Assembly (NCBI GenBank): GCA_012274205.1
Contig: JAAOZY010000174.1
Coordinates: 1 to 13,760 of the forward strand
DNA: 13,760 nt
From: Betaproteobacteria bacterium
GTDB lineage: Bacteria; Pseudomonadota; Gammaproteobacteria; Burkholderiales; SG8-39
Direction of reading: 5' to 3'
Shown here: piece by piece, positions 1-4,267 of the stretch
Layout: each line of letters begins with the position of its first letter
Position numbering within the stretch: position 1 is the stretch's first letter
The notes under the pieces: generated by a model
Seen by the model: the letters and a program-made list of their open reading frames with translations, nothing else
Database searches by the model: none
What the model was told of the DNA's origin: nothing
Translations under genes and position numbers: made by a program

Positions 1-69
1 GATTTCAAGAAGGCGCAGGCCATGGCGGACAAGCTGGGGTTGGGGAAAAAGGAGAAGGGAGAGGCCTGA
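1..69 (+). CDS. hisA: HisA C-terminus (partial)
   Basis: The first 22 codons run in frame 1 to a TGA at 67-69 and read DFKKAQAMADKLGL followed by a Lys/Glu-rich tail. An LDF-x-x-AQ-x-LAD ending is typical of HisA, the phosphoribosylformimino-5-aminoimidazole carboxamide ribotide isomerase, after its last barrel helix. HisA makes the substrate that HisF uses, and hisA directly before hisF is the usual order. The 5' end lies outside the window, so no catalytic residue can be checked. The call rests on a short tail plus context; the reading frame itself is clear. The KKEKGEA tail looks like a small species-specific extension. Confidence 0.7.
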   Translation, partial: DFKKAQAMADKLGLGKKEKGEA

Positions 70-112
70 GCGCGCCGGCGTTTGTCGCCGCACGCCTTCC
101 GTCCCCCGCCCC

Positions 113-967
113 ATGGGCTTAGCCAAGCGCGTCATTCCCTGTCTCGATGTCACCCGCGGACGCGTGGTGAAGGGGGTGAATTTCGTCGGCTTGCGCGACG
201 CCGGCGACCCCGTGGAAATCGCGCACCGCTACGACGATCAGGGTGCCGACGAACTCACTTTCCTCGACATTACGGCGAGCTCGGACGAGCGCGACCTGAT
301 CCTGCACATCATCGAGGCGGTGGCGGCGCAGGTGTTCATCCCGCTCACCGTGGGCGGCGGCGTGCGCAAGGTCGACGATGTGCGCCGCCTGCTCAATGCC
401 GGCGCCGACAAGGTTTCGATCAACACCTCCGCGGTGCAGAATCCGCAGCTCGTGGCCGACGCCTCGGGCCGCTATGGCGCCCAGTGCATCGTCGTGGCCA
501 TCGACGCGAAGCGCGTCGATCCACAAGGGGACGCGAAGCGCGTCGATCCACAAGGGGACGCGCAGCGCGTCGATCCACAGGGGGACGCGCAGCGCGTCGA
601 TGCGGGCGATGCGCATATGCGTTGGGAGGTCTATACGCATGGCGGGCGCAATCGCACCGGCTTGGACGCGGTGCAATGGGCGCGTAAAATGCAGGACTTG
701 GGTGCCGGAGAAATCCTGCTCACCAGCATGGACCGCGATGGCACCAAGGCCGGCTTCGACCTGGCGCTGACGCGCGCGGTAGCCGATGCCGTGGATGTGC
801 CCGTCATTGCGAGCGGCGGCGTCGGAAATCTGGAGCATCTGGCCGCGGGCATACTCGAGGGGCGGGCGGACGCGGTACTGGCCGCGAGCATCTTTCACTA
901 CGGCGAGTACAGCGTGCGCCAGGCGAAGGAACTTATGGCGGCGCGCGGCATCGAAGTCAGGCTGTGA
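113..967 (+). CDS. hisF: Imidazole glycerol phosphate synthase cyclase subunit HisF, with internal repeat insertion
   Basis: HisF is the cyclase half of the HisF-HisH complex. It uses ammonia from HisH to convert PRFAR to imidazole glycerol phosphate and AICAR in cytosolic histidine synthesis. The start gives MGLAKRVIPCLDV with the catalytic Asp at residue 12. The second catalytic Asp is D131 in CIVVAIDAKRV. The phosphate-binding loops LTVGGGVR and ASGGVG and the ending AASIFHYGEYSVRQAKELM are intact. The protein has 284 residues, whereas the family usually has about 252-258. The surplus is a 27-residue insertion starting at D131, made of three extra 9-residue units (DAKRVDPQG or DAQRVDPQG). 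Removing them gives 257 residues. No Shine-Dalgarno sequence is obvious before the ATG. The gene lies 43 nt after hisA. The repeat is in frame and all conserved blocks follow it, so the gene is probably functional. Confidence 0.95.
   Translation: MGLAKRVIPCLDVTRGRVVKGVNFVGLRDAGDPVEIAHRYDDQGADELTFLDITASSDERDLILHIIEAVAAQVFIPLTVGGGVRKVDDVRRLLNAGADKVSINTSAVQNPQLVADASGRYGAQCIVVAIDAKRVDPQGDAKRVDPQGDAQRVDPQGDAQRVDAGDAHMRWEVYTHGGRNRTGLDAVQWARKMQDLGAGEILLTSMDRDGTKAGFDLALTRAVADAVDVPVIASGGVGNLEHLAAGILEGRADAVLAASIFHYGEYSVRQAKELMAARGIEVRL
503..601 (+). repeat. 27-bp in-frame tandem repeat inside hisF (3.7 copies)
   Basis: Units lie at 503-529, 530-556 and 557-583, with a partial fourth at 584-601. Each codes for DA(K/Q)RVDPQG. 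Each unit holds an inverted repeat, GACGCG and CGCGTC around AAG or CAG, followed by GATCCACA(A/G)GGG. Units 1 and 2 are identical. Units 3 and 4 share a change of AAG to CAG, and unit 3 has CAG in place of CAA. The ancestral sequence was probably one copy of GACGCGAAGCGCGTCGAT running straight into GCGGGCGATGCG. The array duplicates the stretch that begins with the catalytic Asp of HisF. Confidence 0.95.
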
Positions 968-1053
968 CGCCCGGGGGCGCGGCCGCCGCAAGCGCCGCTG
1001 TCACTGCGTCGCTGCGCCTGCTGTTTAAGCATTAATCTCTTATCAGTCAAGAG

Positions 1054-1082
1054 TTGACGGAAATGGCACAGATTTCGATAAA
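1054..1082 (+). promoter_or_regulatory. Possible sigma70 promoter upstream of hisI
   Basis: TTGACG at 1054-1059 and GATAAA at 1077-1082 are separated by exactly 17 nt and match the sigma70 consensus at 5 of 6 and 4 of 6 positions. It lies in the 266-bp gap between hisF and hisI, where an internal promoter could keep hisI and the genes after it expressed. The -35 box overlaps two small competing inverted repeats (CTCTT/AAGAG at 1037-1053 and GTCAA/TTGAC at 1046-1058). Transcription would start near 1089, just before the structured leader. This is a pattern match only. Confidence 0.4.
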
Positions 1083-1089
1083 TGGCGAC

Positions 1090-1163
1090 GATGCATCCGC
1101 GGGGGGATTTACGCCCCGAAGGAAGTCCTCCTGGAGGACAAGGGGGGATGCATCCCCCCTTGT
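1090..1163 (+). promoter_or_regulatory. G/C-rich leader with two mutually exclusive folds before hisI
   Basis: Positions 1138-1163 form a perfect 26-nt palindrome (ACAA, six G, ATGCAT, six C, TTGT). In RNA it would be a very stable hairpin. Its 1146-1154 part (GGATGCATC) is also the exact complement of GATGCATCC at 1090-1098. That outer stem would enclose two inner hairpins: GGGG/CCCC around 1103-1117, and GTCCT/AGGAC at 1125-1139. The two folds cannot coexist. No T-tract follows, so it is not a standard terminator. It could be an attenuator-like leader, an mRNA processing or stability structure, or an inserted repeat. Confidence 0.45.
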
Positions 1164-1233
1164 TTGTGGGATAAGGGCTTTTCCCCCGCCGGAGACACTT
1201 TGCTTGGTTCCGGCTTGTCCGGCTTAGGCGGAT

Positions 1234-1617
1234 ATGGACTGGCTCGACAAAGTGAAATGGGACGCCAATGGCCTGGTGCCGGCGATCGCGCAGGAGGCCG
1301 CCAGCGGCAAGGTGCTGATGGTCGCCTGGATGAACCGCGAGGCGCTGGCGCAGACGGTCGCGAGCGGCGAGGCGGTCTATTGGTCGCGCTCGCGGCGCAA
1401 GCTCTGGCACAAGGGCGAGGAATCCGGCCACGTGCAGAAGGTGCGCGAGCTGCGCATGGATTGCGACGAGGACGTAATCCTGCTCAGCGTGGAACAGGTC
1501 GGCGGCATCGCCTGCCACACCGGCAGGCACAATTGCTTCTTCCAGAAATATGCGGGCGGCGAGTGGGTGGTGGCGGACCCGGTGATCAAGGATCCCAAGG
1601 ACATATACCGCAAGTGA
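1234..1617 (+). CDS. hisI: Phosphoribosyl-AMP cyclohydrolase HisI
   Basis: This monofunctional 127-residue enzyme opens the purine ring of phosphoribosyl-AMP to give ProFAR, the third step of histidine synthesis, in the cytosol. The family core is intact: YWSRSRRKLWHKGEESGH at about 49-66, then DCDED (76-80), whose Asp residues bind Mg2+. Cys77, together with Cys94 and Cys101 of CHTGRHNC, binds catalytic Zn2+. The length is normal and there is no HisE domain, which is a separate gene downstream. The ATG is preceded by a weak AGGCGG. Two hairpin-bearing gaps isolate it from hisF (266 bp) and hisE (172 bp), unusual for a his operon where genes nearly touch. It may therefore depend on the candidate promoter at 1054-1082. 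Confidence 0.97.
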   Translation: MDWLDKVKWDANGLVPAIAQEAASGKVLMVAWMNREALAQTVASGEAVYWSRSRRKLWHKGEESGHVQKVRELRMDCDEDVILLSVEQVGGIACHTGRHNCFFQKYAGGEWVVADPVIKDPKDIYRK

Positions 1618-1699
1618 CGCGCGGGCCGGGCACCGCCCGATCGGCGCGGCGTGCATGCAGGAACGTTGCAATGGGGCATGGCCCCGGATAGCGGGAAAT

Positions 1700-1762
1700 C
1701 GTTGCAAAATAAATTTTGCAACGCCCAAATTAGGGGAGTGTGAGGGGAAGTCTCCCCTCACA
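1700..1762 (+). repeat. Composite twin-hairpin element, copy 1 (before hisE)
   Basis: The first hairpin has perfect 11-bp arms CGTTGCAAAAT (1700-1710) and ATTTTGCAACG (1713-1723). An 8-nt spacer CCCAAATT follows, then AGGGGAG (1732-1738). The second hairpin has 10-bp arms TGTGAGGGGA (1739-1748) and TCCCCTCACA (1753-1762) around AGTC. The hisE Shine-Dalgarno GAGG follows at 1778-1781. Copy 2 at 12072-12135 has the same block order and spacings with different stem sequences. A separate GGGGC-ATG-GCCCC hairpin lies just upstream at 1673-1685. Function is unknown: it could be an inserted repeat or a structured 5' untranslated region. Confidence 0.75.
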
Positions 1763-1789
1763 ATTCAATAGACTCTGAGGACAAACGAC

Positions 1790-2134
1790 ATGAGCGACAT
1801 ACTCGACCGACTTGCAGACACGATAGAGGCGCGCAAGGGCGGCGACGCGGACGCGTCCTACGTCTCCGGGCTGCTGGCGCGCGGTGATGATGCCATTCTC
1901 AAGAAGATCGGCGAAGAGGCCACCGAAACGGTCATGGCGGCCAAGGACCACGATAAATTGCGTATCGTCGGCGAAACCGCCGACCTGTGGTTTCACTGTC
2001 TGATCATGCTCGCGCACTACGGCCTGCGGCCGAGCGATGTGCTGTTCGAATTGCGGCGACGCGAGGGCATATCCGGGATCGACGAGAAGGCGGCCAGGGC
2101 CGCCAGCCCGCGCGCCAAGGCCGAGCGAAAGTAA
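1790..2134 (+). CDS. hisE: Phosphoribosyl-ATP pyrophosphatase HisE
   Basis: HisE removes pyrophosphate from phosphoribosyl-ATP, the second step of histidine synthesis. The 114-residue protein is a single all-alpha MazG-like domain with the metal-binding pattern EEATE (42-46) and ETAD (62-65), followed by the typical WFHCLIMLAHYGLRPSDVLFELRRR. Length and motifs fit the monofunctional enzyme. The ATG follows CTCTGAGGAC, a fair Shine-Dalgarno. The gene lies 172 bp after hisI with the twin-hairpin element between them, and the HIT-family gene begins 10 nt after its stop. Identification is secure. Confidence 0.96.
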   Translation: MSDILDRLADTIEARKGGDADASYVSGLLARGDDAILKKIGEEATETVMAAKDHDKLRIVGETADLWFHCLIMLAHYGLRPSDVLFELRRREGISGIDEKAARAASPRAKAERK

Positions 2135-2144
2135 GGGGGGCGGC

Positions 2145-2492
2145 GTGGAAGACTGTATTTTCTGCAATATCGTCGCGGGGAAGATACCGGCGAGCAAGGT
2201 GTACGAGGACGAGGACATTCTGGCCTTCCACGACATCCATCCGGCGGCGCCGGTGCATTTCATGGTGATCCCGAAGCTGCACATCGATTCGCTTGCGCAG
2301 GTGGAGCCGGGCCATCAGATGTTGCTGGGCAAGATGCTGGAGCAGGGCTCCAGGCTGGCGCTGGCGCAGGGCTGCGCCGACGGCTGGCGCACCATCATCA
2401 ACACCGGACGCGTCGGCCGCCAGGAGGTGTATCATTTGCACATGCATATCGTCGGCGGCAAGGATGTTCTGCCGGGGATGATAAAACGTTAG
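2145..2492 (+). CDS. hinT: HIT-family (HinT-like) purine nucleoside phosphoramidase
   Basis: This 115-residue cytosolic protein belongs to the histidine triad superfamily, which hydrolyses AMP-lysine-type phosphoramidates and related nucleotides. The start EDCIFCNIVAGKIPASKVYEDE is typical of the HinT branch. The triad HLHMHIVGG lies near residues 98-106, preceded by NTGRVGRQEVY. A GTG start at 2145 was chosen because it gives the standard N-terminus and follows a G-rich Shine-Dalgarno, whereas the frame open further upstream reads low-complexity residues overlapping hisE. The cysteine pair CIFC near the N-terminus is common in the family. It lies between hisE and tatA, a conserved betaproteobacterial order. 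The exact physiological substrate is unknown. Confidence 0.93.
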   Translation: MEDCIFCNIVAGKIPASKVYEDEDILAFHDIHPAAPVHFMVIPKLHIDSLAQVEPGHQMLLGKMLEQGSRLALAQGCADGWRTIINTGRVGRQEVYHLHMHIVGGKDVLPGMIKR

Positions 2493-2503
2493 GGAAGCGC
2501 GCA

Positions 2504-2520
2504 CCGGGATGCGCTCCCGG
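2504..2520 (+). terminator. Short hairpin after the HIT gene
   Basis: CCGGGA (2504-2509) pairs with TCCCGG (2515-2520) around a 5-nt loop, 11 nt after the HIT stop codon. Only three T residues appear shortly downstream, so it is at best a weak terminator or an mRNA 3'-end stabiliser separating the his part from tatABC. Confidence 0.3.
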
Positions 2521-2594
2521 CGGCGTTTCACCTGGTCGCGGGGTTGCGGGACGGCAGGACAGCAGATCCGGCCGTTCCTTTGAGGAGCAACATT

Positions 2595-2819
2595 ATGGGT
2601 TCATTCAGCATCTGGCACTGGCTGATCGTTCTGATCATCGTCATGCTGGTATTCGGCACCAAGAAACTGCGCAACATAGGCTCGGACCTGGGTGGCGCGG
2701 TGCGCGGGTTCAAGGAAGGGATGAAGGAAGGCGGTTCCGACGCCCCCGCCGGCGGTGCGCACAGCGCGGATAGCAAGGTCATCGAGGGCGAAATCAAGGA
2801 AAAGTCGAAGAGCGCGTAA
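2595..2819 (+). CDS. tatA: Sec-independent protein translocase subunit TatA
   Basis: TatA oligomers form the variable pore or membrane-weakening patch through which the Tat system moves folded proteins across the inner membrane. The 74-residue protein has one N-terminal transmembrane helix (about 6-22), the hinge FGTKKLRNIGSDLG, an amphipathic helix with VRGFKEGM, and a polar, Lys/Glu-rich tail, the standard layout. The ATG at 2595 follows a good GAGGAG Shine-Dalgarno; the in-frame ATG at 2544 would add residues before the membrane helix and is unlikely. It opens the tatABC operon. A 69-nt gap with a GC hairpin separates it from tatB, which could help keep TatA in excess of TatB and TatC. Confidence 0.96.
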   Translation: MGSFSIWHWLIVLIIVMLVFGTKKLRNIGSDLGGAVRGFKEGMKEGGSDAPAGGAHSADSKVIEGEIKEKSKSA

Positions 2820-2836
2820 GCAGAGGGTAATTCGAC

Positions 2837-2851
2837 GCGGGGACGCCCCGC
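2837..2851 (+). promoter_or_regulatory. GC hairpin between tatA and tatB
   Basis: GCGGGG (2837-2842) pairs with CCCCGC (2846-2851) around ACG, 17 nt after the tatA stop codon. With no T-tract it is more likely an mRNA stability element than a terminator. It may support higher tatA than tatB/tatC levels. This is inferred from position only. Confidence 0.25.
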
Positions 2852-2888
2852 CCCGCGCCCGTCCTTCTTCCCTCTCCCCCGGCCTGAA

Positions 2889-3317
2889 ATGTTCGATATC
2901 GGATTTTCCGAACTGATAGTCATCGCGCTCGTCGCGCTGATCGTGATCGGCCCTGAGCGACTGCCCAGGGTTGCGCGCACGGTCGGGGCGCTGCTCGGGC
3001 GCGCGCAGCGCTACGTCAACGAGGTCAAGGCCGATATCCAGCGCGAAGTCGACCTGGACGAACTGAAGAACCTGAAGTCCACGTTCGAGGATGCGGCGAA
3101 GTCGGCGCAGGATTCGATGCGCGAAGCGGAACGGGAATTGCAGGCGACCGGCGATTCGCTGAATCGGAGCATCGCCGGGGAAGCGCAGGCGGCGCCGCCA
3201 GAGGCGGCGGAACCGGTTGCGGAAGCAGTTGAGGCGCCGGCCGCCGCGGCGCAACTGGATCTCGGGCTCGAAAGCGGCACGCCCGCGCCAGCACCGGCGC
3301 CCGCGCCCAGGACCTGA
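2889..3317 (+). CDS. tatB: Sec-independent protein translocase subunit TatB
   Basis: TatB works with TatC as the receptor for twin-arginine signal peptides in the inner membrane. The protein has 142 residues: MFDIGFSELIVIALVALIVIG gives the single N-terminal membrane helix with the conserved Glu at position 8, followed by GPERLPRVARTVG at the hinge. A long amphipathic helix and coiled-coil region (about 30-100) follows, then a low-complexity Ala/Pro/Glu tail ending in an alternating Ala-Pro stretch. The tail is poorly conserved in the family. The stop lies 6 nt before tatC, indicating tight co-transcription. Confidence 0.95.
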   Translation: MFDIGFSELIVIALVALIVIGPERLPRVARTVGALLGRAQRYVNEVKADIQREVDLDELKNLKSTFEDAAKSAQDSMREAERELQATGDSLNRSIAGEAQAAPPEAAEPVAEAVEAPAAAAQLDLGLESGTPAPAPAPAPRT

Positions 3318-3323
3318 GTCGCG

Positions 3324-4112
3324 GTGAGCGCACAGGAAACCTTCATTTCCCACCTGGTCGAACTGCGCGACCGGCTGCTGCGTTCGATTTACGCCGTACT
3401 CGGCGTATTCATGCTTCTGTGGTTCTGGCCCGGATTGGGCGAAATCTACGACCTGCTGGCGCTGCCGATGATGCGCACGTTGCCGCAGGGCACGCACATG
3501 ATTGCCACCGGCGTCGTCACTCCGTTTCTGGTGCCGCTCAAGGTCGGGATGATGGCGGCATTCCTGGTGGCGCTGCCCTATGTGCTGTACCAGGTCTGGG
3601 CATTCGTTGCGCCGGGCCTGTACGCCCACGAAAAGCGCTTCGCGCTGCCGCTGGTGTTCGGCAGCACGCTGCTGTTCCTTTCCGGGATCGCGTACTGCTA
3701 TTTCGTCGTGTTCAACTGGATCTTCCGCTTCATCATCCAGTTTGCGCCCAAGAGCATCACGCCGGCTCCGGACATCGAGGCCTATCTGAGCTTCGTGCTC
3801 ACCATGTTCGTCGCCTTCGGTCTCACGTTCGAAATCCCGCTGATCGAGGTGGTGCTGGTGCGCACCGGCGTGCTCACCGTGGCCAAGCTCAAGGACGTCC
3901 GCCCCTATGTGATCGTCGGCGCCTTCGTCGTGGCCGCCGTGGTCACGCCGCCGGACGCGGTTTCGCAGCTGCTGCTGGCGATCCCCATGTGCCTGTTGTA
4001 CGAGGGTGGCATCCTTGCGTCGCAGCTGATTCAGCGGGTGTTCGGCGAGCGCGTCGTCGCAGACGGGGACGCGGCGGGCGAGGTGCAGCCCGGGCAAAAG
4101 CCGCTGCAGTAG
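3324..4112 (+). CDS. tatC: Sec-independent protein translocase subunit TatC
   Basis: TatC is the six-helix inner-membrane core of the Tat translocase and binds the twin-arginine motif of substrates. The 262-residue protein starts at GTG with SAQETFISHLVELRDRLLRS; the HLVELR segment is the conserved cytoplasmic N-terminal region that contacts signal peptides. Six hydrophobic segments follow at roughly 20-40, 75-97, 115-137, 155-180, 195-210 and 213-230. FAPKSITPAPDIEAYLSFVLTMFVAFGLTFEIPL, which covers the conserved periplasmic loop and TFEIP, is present (about residues 137-170). The GTG start is supported by 6-nt spacing from tatB and by family alignment. It is the last gene of the tat operon and converges on the LuxR-type regulator. 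Confidence 0.96.
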   Translation: MSAQETFISHLVELRDRLLRSIYAVLGVFMLLWFWPGLGEIYDLLALPMMRTLPQGTHMIATGVVTPFLVPLKVGMMAAFLVALPYVLYQVWAFVAPGLYAHEKRFALPLVFGSTLLFLSGIAYCYFVVFNWIFRFIIQFAPKSITPAPDIEAYLSFVLTMFVAFGLTFEIPLIEVVLVRTGVLTVAKLKDVRPYVIVGAFVVAAVVTPPDAVSQLLLAIPMCLLYEGGILASQLIQRVFGERVVADGDAAGEVQPGQKPLQ

Positions 4113-4133
4113 CCAGCGCCCGCCTGTTCCCTG

Positions 4134-4267
4134 GCAGGCTGTTGAAATTCGCTTCCCGCACGGAACCTTGTCCGCATGAACTGGGGGGCATCGGAGGGAA
4201 GCGAAATTCGGCAGCCTCTGAATTCGGGGATATAAAAGGGGGCGTGCCCCCTTTTTCAACACCCTGC
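4134..4267. mobile_element. MITE-like element with terminal inverted repeats, containing composite hairpin element copy 3
   Basis: The ends GCAGGCTGTTGAAA (4134-4147) and TTTCAACACCCTGC (4254-4267) are inverted repeats matching at 13 of 14 positions, bounding 134 bp with no coding capacity. Inside, AGGCTG...TTCGCTTCCC (4136-4157) pairs with GGGAAGCGAA...CAGCCT (4196-4217), a 22-nt imperfect stem with two G-U pairs and one mismatch. The 8-nt spacer CTGAATTC, then GGGGA (4226-4230), then the G5/C5 hairpin at 4234-4255 follow, the same order as in the elements at 1700 and 12072. The right end coincides with the stop codon of the minus-strand regulator. No clear target-site duplication was found and no transposase is nearby. 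Confidence 0.6.
4234..4255. terminator. Bidirectional intrinsic terminator between tatC and the LuxR-type regulator
   Basis: AAAAGGGGG (4234-4242) pairs with CCCCCTTTT (4247-4255) around CGTG, with a fifth T at 4256. An A-tract on the left and a T-tract on the right make it readable as an intrinsic terminator from both strands, fitting its place between two convergent genes. It is part of the element at 4134-4267. Confidence 0.65.

Noticed and set aside
503..601. CRISPR-like array in hisF.
   Set aside because: The 27-bp units are contiguous with no spacers and preserve the hisF reading frame.
1148..1174. Eight-codon open frame MHPPLFVG after GGAGG in the hisF-hisI gap, possibly a his leader peptide.
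   Set aside because: It has only one His codon, and no terminator or antiterminator with a T-tract follows. The GGAGG belongs to the palindrome GTCCTCCTGGAGGAC, so the Shine-Dalgarno match can arise by chance.
2601..4262. Long minus-strand open frame (553 codons) across tatABC.
   Set aside because: High-GC antisense shadow: composition is Arg/His/Gln-rich with no recognisable domain, and the plus-strand tat genes are unambiguous.
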